Shown: in pieces, positions 1 through 5,222 of the stretch
How positions within the stretch are numbered: position 1 is the first letter of the stretch
Layout of the letters: each line of letters begins with the position of its first letter
Source of the DNA: JAMIFN01 sp964608575
GTDB lineage: Bacteria > Pseudomonadota > Gammaproteobacteria > Burkholderiales > Burkholderiaceae_C
DNA: 10,215 nucleotides
NCBI GenBank assembly: GCA_964608575.1
Contig: CAZSPW010000068.1
Span: forward strand, 1-10,215
Direction: 5' to 3'
Program-made: the position numbers and the translations under genes
The notes under the pieces: generated by a model
The model's database searches: none
Told to the model about the DNA's origin: nothing
The model's input: the letters and a program-made list of their open reading frames with translations, nothing else

Positions 1-48
1 GGTTTTAGGCCGCCAAACCTGCCTGAGCAGCTACGCTATTGATAGCTT
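1..48. repeat. Interspersed repeat copy 1 (possibly cut by window edge)
   Basis: The core from 19 contains ctgcctgagcagcta, which recurs exactly at 2529-2543 and with one change at 8627-8640. The core ends in an inverted repeat, agcta (29-33) and tagct (43-47), around a 9-base loop. The left part (ggtttt, then gg) resembles the start of the copy at 8601. The element sits just upstream of the 77-559 gene. I recall similar AGCTA/TAGCT elements between Comamonadaceae genes; that link is from memory. It could be a REP-like element or a transcript hairpin. Confidence 0.6.
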
Positions 49-76
49 CCCGCCAGCAAAATCAGGAAAGTCAGCC

Positions 77-559
77 ATGCCTCTTATCCCCAATCAAGCC
101 CCGCAGCTATTCGTCAGTCAATGGTTAAACACGCCCGAGCCTATAGATTTAGCCGATCTGCGCGGCAAAGTGGTGGCGATTTTTGCTTTCCAAATGCTGT
201 GCCCAGGCTGCGTAGCGCATAGCCTGCCACAAGCCGTCAAGCTGCGCGACACCTTCCCCTCAAGCGATGTCGCCGTGCTCGGTTTGCACACCGTGTTTGA
301 ACACCATCAGGCCATGAACCCAGCCGCGCTGCACGCTTTTGTGCATGAATACCGCCTGCGTTTTCCTATCGCTATTGATGCGCCTAGCAGCGACCCGGAG
401 CAAAACCCCATTCCGCAAACGATGGCGGATTGGCAATTGCAGGGCACGCCCAGCCTGATACTGCTGAATAAACAAGGTGGCGTGCATTTATCGCACTTTG
501 GCAGCATCAGCGATTTGGCGCTGGGCGCGCTGATCGGGCGTTTATTAGCCCAGGATTAA
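77..559 (+). CDS. Thioredoxin-fold redoxin (TlpA/AhpC-TSA-like), cytoplasmic
   Basis: This 160-residue protein has a thioredoxin-like fold. A beta strand (residues 31-39) leads into a redox motif C42-P43-G44-C45, and the cis-proline loop G123-T124-P125 is followed by a strand (SLILL). There is no signal peptide or lipobox, so it should act in the cytoplasm, unlike classical TlpA/ResA proteins. The HTVFEHHQAM segment (71-80) looks like a family signature. The start is supported by AGGAAAG at 64-70, six bases before ATG. It most likely performs thiol-disulfide exchange or peroxide reduction, but the substrate cannot be read from sequence. The stop lies 6 bases from the convergent thioesterase stop, with no obvious terminator between. 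I am sure of the fold and unsure of the exact role. Confidence 0.85.
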   Translation: MPLIPNQAPQLFVSQWLNTPEPIDLADLRGKVVAIFAFQMLCPGCVAHSLPQAVKLRDTFPSSDVAVLGLHTVFEHHQAMNPAALHAFVHEYRLRFPIAIDAPSSDPEQNPIPQTMADWQLQGTPSLILLNKQGGVHLSHFGSISDLALGALIGRLLAQD

Positions 560-565
560 TCGCTT

Positions 566-1006
566 TTAAACGGCTTCGCCTTGCACCGCCTTGCGCACCC
601 AATCGGGCAGGCTCACGGCCTTTTCTTTCTCCATATCTATCCAAATCACCGTAGCGCCCCCTGCCGCATAGATCGTGCCCTCTTGCCCTTCTAACTCCAT
701 CGTCACCCAGGTATCAAAAGTGGAACGGCCGCAATCGCTGACATAAAGCTTGGCAATCACATTGCCGGGAAACTTCATCGGCAAATAGAAATTACAAAAC
801 ACATTGACAATGATGGGGCCGGTTTTGGCAGGATAAGCCGCGCCACTGGCATCGCGCATTTGCAGCATCCACTCGGTACGGGCAATTTCCAGATAACGAA
901 TGTAATTGGTATTGTTCACATGCCCCACCGCATCCATATCGCCCCAGCGAATAGGGATGATGCATTGGTGCATGAATGTTTTATTTTCTGGAATAGCAAT
1001 TTTCAT
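566..1006 (-). CDS. Acyl-CoA thioesterase, YbgC/4HBT hotdog family
   Basis: The 146-residue protein matches the length and pattern of the 4-hydroxybenzoyl-CoA thioesterase/YbgC hotdog family. The N-terminal signature is R20-W21-G22-D23-M24-D25, then G28-H29-V30-N31-N32 and NYIRYLE (34-40) starting the central helix. D25 aligns with the catalytic aspartate of the family. Such enzymes hydrolyse acyl-CoA thioesters in the cytoplasm; chain preference cannot be told here. It is not in a tol-pal cluster, so it need not be the Tol-associated YbgC. The start at 1006 is favoured by an AAAGGA ribosome site at 1014-1019, 7 bases upstream; M12 is a less supported alternative. It is divergent from hemH and appears to be a single-gene unit. 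Confidence 0.88.
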   Translation of the reverse strand: MKIAIPENKTFMHQCIIPIRWGDMDAVGHVNNTNYIRYLEIARTEWMLQMRDASGAAYPAKTGPIIVNVFCNFYLPMKFPGNVIAKLYVSDCGRSTFDTWVTMELEGQEGTIYAAGGATVIWIDMEKEKAVSLPDWVRKAVQGEAV

Positions 1007-1073
1007 CGAACCGTCCTTTACTCAGCCCAAAGTCTAACCCGCAGCTTATGCCTAACCCTGCATCATTTGGAGT

Positions 1074-1097
1074 AAAGCGAGCGCCAAAGCGAGCGCC
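1074..1097. repeat. Perfect 12-base tandem duplication
   Basis: The unit aaagcgagcgcc occurs twice without mismatch at 1074-1085 and 1086-1097, in the divergent gap between the thioesterase gene and hemH, 27 bases before the hemH ATG. It may be a replication slippage product or a doubled binding site. Nothing in the sequence decides between these. Confidence 0.85.
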
Positions 1098-1123
1098 GCC
1101 CTCCCTCAGGCCAGCACATTTCA

Positions 1124-2122
1124 ATGCGACAATCTGCGCCCATGAATGCTGCCTTTTCGCCCACAAAAACCGCCGTTATTTTGTGCAATTTGGGCACGCC
1201 CGATGCCCCCACGCCCACAGCCGTGCGGCGCTATTTGGCTGAATTTCTCAGCGATCCCCGTGTGGTGGAAATTCCTCGTGCCATATGGCTGCCCATTTTG
1301 TACGGCATCATTTTGACCATTCGCCCACGCAAATCTGCTGCTAAATACGCGCAAGTGTGGTTGGGCGATAAAGGCTCTCCCCTCTTGCACTACACCCAGC
1401 TACAAACAGCAGGGCTGCAAACCCGCTTGGGCGAACACGCCAAGGTTTACACCGCCATGCGCTATGGCCAACCTGCCCTGCCCACGGTATTGAGCCAGGC
1501 GCAGGCCGCTGGTGCCGAGCGCATCCTCATTCTGCCCATGTACCCCCAATATTCGGGCACCACTACGGCCAGCGTATACGATGGCCTAGCCGCATGGAGC
1601 GTTCGGCAGCGCCGCATACCCAGCATCAGCGTTATCAGCGACTTTCATCAACACCCAGCGTATATCGCAGCTTTGGCAGCCCAAGTGCAGGCACATTGGC
1701 AGCAACATGGCCGTGCGCAAAAGCTGGTTTTGAGCTTTCATGGCGTGCCGCAACGCACCGTCGATTTAGGCGACCCCTATGCCGCGCACTGCCAGAAAAC
1801 AGCCGAATTACTGGCTGCGGCACTGCAATTGCAACCCCAGCAATGGCAAATGACTTTCCAATCGCGCTTTGGCAAAGCCAAATGGCTAGAGCCCGCCACG
1901 GATCACAGCCTAGAAAAACTGGCGCGCCAAGGCTGCAGCAGCGTTGATGTGTTTTGCCCAGGTTTTGTGGCCGATTGTCTGGAAACCCTGGAAGAAATCG
2001 CGATGGAAAACCGCGAGATTTTTATGGAGGCCGGCGGGCAAGACTTCCGCTTTATACCCTGCTTGAACGACAGCCCGGTTTGGCTAGATGCTTTGGCGCA
2101 AATCGTCGATACGCAGATTTAA
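1124..2122 (+). CDS. hemH: Ferrochelatase
   Basis: Ferrochelatase inserts Fe2+ into protoporphyrin IX, the last step of protoheme synthesis. The 332-residue product shows the opening strand AVILCNLGTPDAP (17-29), the PMYPQYSGTTT loop (138-148), SFHGVPQRT (204-212) with the metal-binding H206, and PGFVADCLETLEE (279-291) with E287 matching the conserved active-site glutamate. No C-terminal extension or [2Fe-2S] cysteine cluster is seen. The start is uncertain: ATG at 1124 and an in-frame ATG at 1142 (M7) both lack a good Shine-Dalgarno; only a weak CAGG at 1107-1110 is visible. The gene stands alone between divergent and convergent neighbours, and its stop overlaps the ribD stop by four bases. 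Confidence 0.97.
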   Translation: MRQSAPMNAAFSPTKTAVILCNLGTPDAPTPTAVRRYLAEFLSDPRVVEIPRAIWLPILYGIILTIRPRKSAAKYAQVWLGDKGSPLLHYTQLQTAGLQTRLGEHAKVYTAMRYGQPALPTVLSQAQAAGAERILILPMYPQYSGTTTASVYDGLAAWSVRQRRIPSISVISDFHQHPAYIAALAAQVQAHWQQHGRAQKLVLSFHGVPQRTVDLGDPYAAHCQKTAELLAAALQLQPQQWQMTFQSRFGKAKWLEPATDHSLEKLARQGCSSVDVFCPGFVADCLETLEEIAMENREIFMEAGGQDFRFIPCLNDSPVWLDALAQIVDTQI

Positions 2123-2132
2123 ACGCGCCAAA
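2092..2132. other. Hairpin spanning the shared hemH/ribD stop codons
   Basis: The palindrome TTAA (2119-2122) supplies bases to both convergent stop codons. Around it, tttggcgc (2092-2099) pairs with gcgccaaa (2125-2132), and aaatc (2100-2104) pairs with gattt (2116-2120), leaving a four-base bulge. No U-tract follows on either strand, so this is not a standard intrinsic terminator. It may be a 3'-end stabilising or Rho-assisted structure. Confidence 0.5.
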
Positions 2133-3285
2133 AAGCCTGCCCGCCAGTCGTCAGAAACCGCGTGCAGGTATCTGCACCCAATATCTCGCTATGCAGCGGA
2201 TACAACGGCTGCGCTTGATCTACATGATGATAAGCAGGCAAAACCGCCACAGGACGGCCTGCGCCCAATAGCTTGGGTGCTTGGTAATACAGCACTTCAT
2301 CGACCAGACCCGCTTGCAGCAGTGCCCCGTTTAAAGTCGCGCCCGCTTCGATGTGCAGCTCATTCACGGGTAAATGGGTTTGCAGCCACGCCAGCAGCGC
2401 CGCCAAATCCACACGCCCCACAGCATCGGCTGGCAGCGCCACCAATTGCGCACCAGCAGCTTGCAATGCGGCCGCATTTTGTGCAGGGGCATTTTTAAGA
2501 TGAAAAACCACGATTTTCCGCGCAAATTCTGCCTGAGCAGCTAGTAATTTTGCAGTAGCTGGCGTGCGCAACTGGCTATCGACTAGCAGCAAATGCGGCT
2601 GGCGCTGCATATCTATACCGCGCACATTGAGCAGCGGATCATCGGCCAGCACCGTGCCCACGCCCGTTAATACCGCGCAAGCGCGGGCACGCCAGGCATG
2701 GCCATCGGCACGCGCTGCCTCGCCCGTAATCCACTGGCTTTGGCCATTGGGCAGGGCGGTAAAACCATCTAAAGAAGCTGCAATTTTCAAGCGCAGCCAC
2801 GGCCGCCCGCGCTGCATACGGCTGAAAAACCCGATATTCAGTTGCTTGGCTTCCTGCGCCAGCACGCCTGTCTCTACGGCTATGCCTGCCGCTTGCAGTT
2901 TGGCGGCGCCCTGCCCCGCAACTTGAGGGTTGGGGTCTTGCAGCGCACACACCACACGCGCTAAACCAGCGTGAATCAGCGCATCGGCGCAAGGCGGCGT
3001 GCGCCCTGTGTGGCTGCAAGGCTCCAATGAAACATAGGCCGTGGCACCGCGCACATCCACACCCTGCTGCGCGGCTTCATGCAAAGCCTGTGCTTCCGCA
3101 TGGCGGCTGCCTGCGGCCTGGGTAAAGCCCTGGGCCAATACTTTGCCTGCGCGCACGATGATGCAGCCCACGCGGGGGTTGGGATTGCTTAAATACACAC
3201 TAGCCTGCGCCAAAGCCAAGGCGCGGCGCATCCAATAAATATCCTCGGTGGCTGCGCCGCCGCAGGCTGCTGTCTTGCTAGTCAT
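2119..3285 (-). CDS. ribD: Bifunctional riboflavin deaminase/reductase RibD
   Basis: RibD catalyses two early steps of riboflavin synthesis: deamination of 2,5-diamino-6-ribosylamino-pyrimidinone phosphate, then NADPH-dependent reduction of the ribosyl side chain. In this 388-residue protein the N-terminal zinc deaminase domain (about 15-145) has H62-A63-E64 and PCSHTGRTPPC (89-99) with zinc ligands C90 and C99. The reductase domain (about 163-388) begins PWLRLKIAASLDG and carries the GVGTVLADDP stretch (208-217). Residues 242-252 are encoded by an interspersed repeat copy (2529-2562). The start at 3285 follows AAAGG at 3295-3299. It lies downstream of rpsI on the same strand, but a strong terminator separates them. 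I see no FMN riboswitch; the upstream space is too short for one. Confidence 0.97.
   Translation of the reverse strand: MTSKTAACGGAATEDIYWMRRALALAQASVYLSNPNPRVGCIIVRAGKVLAQGFTQAAGSRHAEAQALHEAAQQGVDVRGATAYVSLEPCSHTGRTPPCADALIHAGLARVVCALQDPNPQVAGQGAAKLQAAGIAVETGVLAQEAKQLNIGFFSRMQRGRPWLRLKIAASLDGFTALPNGQSQWITGEAARADGHAWRARACAVLTGVGTVLADDPLLNVRGIDMQRQPHLLLVDSQLRTPATAKLLAAQAEFARKIVVFHLKNAPAQNAAALQAAGAQLVALPADAVGRVDLAALLAWLQTHLPVNELHIEAGATLNGALLQAGLVDEVLYYQAPKLLGAGRPVAVLPAYHHVDQAQPLYPLHSEILGADTCTRFLTTGGQAFWRV
2529..2562. repeat. Interspersed repeat copy 2, inside ribD
   Basis: ctgcctgagcagcta at 2529-2543 is identical over 15 bases to 19-33. The inverted repeat cagcta (2538-2543) and tagctg (2556-2561) encloses 12 bases. 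Read on the minus strand it encodes ribD residues 242-252 (PATAKLLAAQA) with no frameshift or stop, in a segment expected to join secondary-structure elements of the reductase domain. Confidence 0.65.
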
Positions 3286-3293
3286 CCGTTCGC

Positions 3294-3311
3294 GCCTTTA
3301 AAAACAAAGGC
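3294..3311 (-). promoter_or_regulatory. Hairpin covering the ribD ribosome-binding site
   Basis: gccttt (3294-3299) and aaaggc (3306-3311) form a 6-bp stem with a 6-base loop. On the minus strand the AAAGG Shine-Dalgarno of ribD (3295-3299) is in this stem. A TACACT hexamer (3315-3320, minus) lies just upstream and could be a -10 box, although no matching -35 is visible. If transcription started at that box, part of the hairpin would be missing, so its role is uncertain. Confidence 0.35.
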
Positions 3312-3327
3312 CGCAGTGTAGCGGCAT

Positions 3328-3362
3328 AAAAAAACCGCTTGGTTTGTAGCCCAAGCGGTTTT
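3328..3362 (-). terminator. Intrinsic terminator of the rplM-rpsI operon
   Basis: On the minus strand a 12-bp stem (plus-strand aaaaccgcttgg 3331-3342 with ccaagcggtttt 3351-3362) and an 8-base loop is followed by a run of seven U (plus-strand A at 3328-3334, overlapping the stem base). It lies 26 bases beyond the rpsI stop and upstream of ribD, so ribD probably has its own promoter or depends on read-through. Confidence 0.92.
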
Positions 3363-3387
3363 GCTGCAAAGCAGAGCAGTAAACGAA

Positions 3388-3780
3388 TTAACGCTTGCTG
3401 AACTGTTTGCGACGACGGGCTGAACGCAGACCGACTTTTTTACGCTCAACTTCGCGGGCGTCACGCGTGACATAACCAGCGGCGCTGAGTGTAGGTTTCA
3501 AGTTTGCGTCGTAATCGATCAAAGCGCGGGTAATGCCGTGGCGTACCGCACCAGCTTGACCAGACTCGCCACCACCGTGCACATTGACTTGAATGTCAAA
3601 GGCTTCGGTGTTTTCAGTCAGAACCAGAGGCTGTTTGGCAATCATGATAGAGGTTGAGCGACCAAAGTAGTCGCCAATTTCTTTACCGTTGATCACGATT
3701 TTGCCTGAACCTTTTTTGAGGAAAACACGGGCTACGCTGCTTTTGCGGCGGCCAGTGCCGTTGTTCCAATCACCAATCAT
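3388..3780 (-). CDS. rpsI: 30S ribosomal protein S9 (uS9)
   Basis: Small-subunit protein S9 (uS9), whose C-terminal tail reaches the P-site tRNA. With the start at 3780 the protein is 130 residues, the standard bacterial length, beginning MIGDWNNGTGRRKSSVARVF and ending in the conserved basic tail RSARRRKQFSKR. A longer reading from a TTG at 3795 is possible, but the GAGGAG ribosome site at 3788-3793 lies inside that extension and 7 bases from the 3780 ATG, which settles the start. It follows rplM by 11 bases in the usual L13-S9 operon and ends at a strong terminator. Confidence 0.98.
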   Translation of the reverse strand: MIGDWNNGTGRRKSSVARVFLKKGSGKIVINGKEIGDYFGRSTSIMIAKQPLVLTENTEAFDIQVNVHGGGESGQAGAVRHGITRALIDYDANLKPTLSAAGYVTRDAREVERKKVGLRSARRRKQFSKR

Positions 3781-3787
3781 TTGTCGG

Positions 3788-3793
3788 CTCCTC
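3788..3793 (-). promoter_or_regulatory. Ribosome-binding site of rpsI (decides its start)
   Basis: Minus-strand GAGGAG seven bases before the ATG at 3780. It overlaps the last codon and stop of rplM, which suggests translational coupling of L13 and S9. It rules out the TTG at 3795. Confidence 0.85.
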
Positions 3794-4220
3794 AAATATC
3801 AAGCACTTTGGGCTGCTGCGCTGTGTGTGGATGCTCAGCACCACCATAGACTTTCAGCTTTTTGATCATGGCGTAACCCAAAGGACCTTTGGGCAACATG
3901 CCTTTGACCGCTTTTTCCAGCGCACGGCCAGGGGCTTTGGCTTGCATGTCGCGGAAATTGGTTTGGCGGATACCGCCTGGATAACCAGTGTGGCGGTAGT
4001 AAATCTTGTCCAGGTTTTTATTGCCTGTTACACGGATTTTGGCCGCGTTAACGATAACAATGTAATCGCCTGTATCAACATGGGGGGTATAAATGGCTTT
4101 GTGTTTACCACGCAGGCGGGCGGCTACTTCGCTGGCAACGCGACCCAGTACCTTATCGGTGGCATCAATCACAAACCACTCATGAACCACCTCTGCGGGT
4201 TTAGCGCTAGTAGTGCTCAT
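3792..4220 (-). CDS. rplM: 50S ribosomal protein L13 (uL13)
   Basis: Early-assembling large-subunit protein L13 (uL13). From the ATG at 4220 the product is 142 residues, the typical length, with HEWFVIDATDKVLGRVASEV and then GKHKAIYTPHVDTGDYIVIV, the PGGIR segment, and GMLPKGPLGYAMIKKLKVY near the C terminus. An in-frame ATG at 4244 would add eight residues (MLIERELR) not usual for the family. The site before 4220 is a modest AAAGAGAA (4227-4234). It is the first gene of the L13-S9 operon. In E. coli, L13 represses its own mRNA; the structured leader here (4304-4341) makes a similar control possible, though that is inference. Confidence 0.98.
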   Translation of the reverse strand: MSTTSAKPAEVVHEWFVIDATDKVLGRVASEVAARLRGKHKAIYTPHVDTGDYIVIVNAAKIRVTGNKNLDKIYYRHTGYPGGIRQTNFRDMQAKAPGRALEKAVKGMLPKGPLGYAMIKKLKVYGGAEHPHTAQQPKVLDI

Positions 4221-4303
4221 TCGGAGTTCTCTTTCAATTAACATGGCGGCGCTTTTCCACGGTCGGTCTTTCTCTTTTAATCGGAAAGGCTCTTAGGTGG
4301 GTG

Positions 4304-4341
4304 AAAAAACTTCGTCGCGGCAGCCGCCAAACGCTACGAAG
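4304..4341 (-). promoter_or_regulatory. Leader hairpin plus U6 upstream of rplM (attenuator-like)
   Basis: On the minus strand CTTCGT (4336-4341) pairs with ACGAAG (4310-4315). The stem extends inward by GCG/CGC after one mismatch and is followed at once by six U (plus-strand A at 4304-4309). The hairpin begins about where transcription from the TATAAT box should start. It could be an attenuator, an L13-responsive leader, an mRNA-stabilising 5' hairpin, or a terminator of antisense transcripts crossing from the lipoprotein gene. Confidence 0.6.
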
Positions 4342-4347
4342 CCCGCC

Positions 4348-4353
4348 ATTATA
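4348..4353 (-). promoter_or_regulatory. -10 box of the rplM-rpsI promoter
   Basis: A perfect minus-strand TATAAT in the context CGCTATAATGG, about 130 bases before the rplM ATG. No good TTGACA is found 16-18 bases upstream, so activity may rely on the strong -10 and other contacts. The predicted start is near 4341. Confidence 0.7.
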
Positions 4354-4452
4354 GCGATTTTCTACACCCCGGCAGAGAGGGGTCGATACAGCCCAGTGGC
4401 CTTAAGCGCAGCTAGGCAGCCTAAAAATCGTGCATTTTCTCGGCAATGGCGC

Positions 4453-4458
4453 TATAAA
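4453..4458 (+). promoter_or_regulatory. Possible -10 box for the PEBP lipoprotein gene
   Basis: TATAAA on the plus strand, 32 bases before the ATG at 4491, with a GAGAGG ribosome site at 4480-4485. No convincing -35 is seen at the normal distance, so this is a weak call. Confidence 0.4.
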
Positions 4459-4490
4459 TCAGCCCACTATCCATTTTTTGAGAGGCCGCC

Positions 4491-5153
4491 ATGAAAGCCC
4501 GAAACCGAATTGCGCTCGGCACTTTAGCCATCAGTGGCTTATTGTTACCCGCTTGCGGCGGCGGCGTGTGGAACGGCGGCGCACCCAACCCCACTTCAGC
4601 CCCGAATCCCAGCACAGTGCCCACCAGCACGCCACCGGCTACCCTAACGGTCACTAGCACCGCTTTTAGCAATGGCAGCCCTATTCCGCAGCAGCACGCA
4701 TGTACAGCCGCTGGCGGCGCGAACCAATCTTTCCAAATTAGCTGGAATACCCCATTGCCCGTAGGCACAGGCAAACTGGCCATCGTTATGGACGACGAAA
4801 CAGCCCCCTGCGGCACAGGCAACAATGCCTGCGTGCATTGGGGCGTGTTCAATATCCCCATCAGCGTCACGCAACTGGCGGCAGGCATTAACCCGATCAA
4901 TGTGTCGCCCAATATCAAACTCGGCAAAAACTACGATGGCAGCTCGCAATACGCGGGTATGTGCCCACCTGTTGCCAGTGGGATACACACTTATACAGTC
5001 AGCCTATTTGCCTTAAGCGGCACCGCGCCAAACGAGCCAGGCGGCGCGGGCATCACACGCAGCCAATTCCGCAATAGCTACGGCGCGTACATTTTGGGCG
5101 AAGGCGTACTCAGTGGCACTTATGACCGCGATAACCCCACGCCCACGCCTTGA
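4491..5153 (+). CDS. PEBP/YbhB-family secreted lipoprotein
   Basis: The 220-residue product has a lipoprotein signal (basic MKARNR, hydrophobic stretch, LLPAC with C22 as lipidation site). A Pro/Thr/Ser/Asn-rich linker (about 32-50) precedes a phosphatidylethanolamine-binding-protein domain (about 51-212). Visible domain signatures are MDDETAP (100-106, the DPDAP-like motif), CVHWGVFNIP (114-123, conserved HW), and YAGMCPPVASGIHTYTV (154-170, the GPxPP-H-Y region). Bacterial YbhB/YbcL relatives are cytoplasmic or periplasmic and their ligands are poorly known. Here the domain should be membrane-anchored facing the periplasm, or surface-exposed. Cysteines 71, 107, 114 and 158 could form disulfides. 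The tail is NPTPTP. The gene is monocistronic, bounded by its own terminator. Confidence 0.93.
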   Translation: MKARNRIALGTLAISGLLLPACGGGVWNGGAPNPTSAPNPSTVPTSTPPATLTVTSTAFSNGSPIPQQHACTAAGGANQSFQISWNTPLPVGTGKLAIVMDDETAPCGTGNNACVHWGVFNIPISVTQLAAGINPINVSPNIKLGKNYDGSSQYAGMCPPVASGIHTYTVSLFALSGTAPNEPGGAGITRSQFRNSYGAYILGEGVLSGTYDRDNPTPTP

Positions 5154-5176
5154 GCTATGCATATTTGCGCAGCCAC

Positions 5177-5210
5177 ACAAAAAACGGAGCCCCTAGGCTC
5201 CGTTTTTTGT
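5177..5210. terminator. Bidirectional intrinsic terminator between PEBP gene and metG
   Basis: A perfect 15-bp stem, acaaaaaacggagcc (5177-5191) with ggctccgttttttgt (5196-5210), around the 4-base loop ccta. The A-tract on one side and T-tract on the other give a U-run in both directions, so it can stop both the plus-strand lipoprotein transcript and the minus-strand metG transcript. Confidence 0.95.
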
Positions 5211-5222
5211 TTTATTCAGGCA

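Noticed and set aside
1034..1058. Two ctaaccc direct repeats (1034-1040, 1052-1058) as an operator
   Set aside because: They are 18 bases apart, but a 7-base repeat is weak evidence and no known binding site fits.
3825..4241. Long open frame antisense to rplM
   Set aside because: It lies wholly opposite a clear ribosomal protein gene, has no recognisable motif, and looks like a shadow frame.
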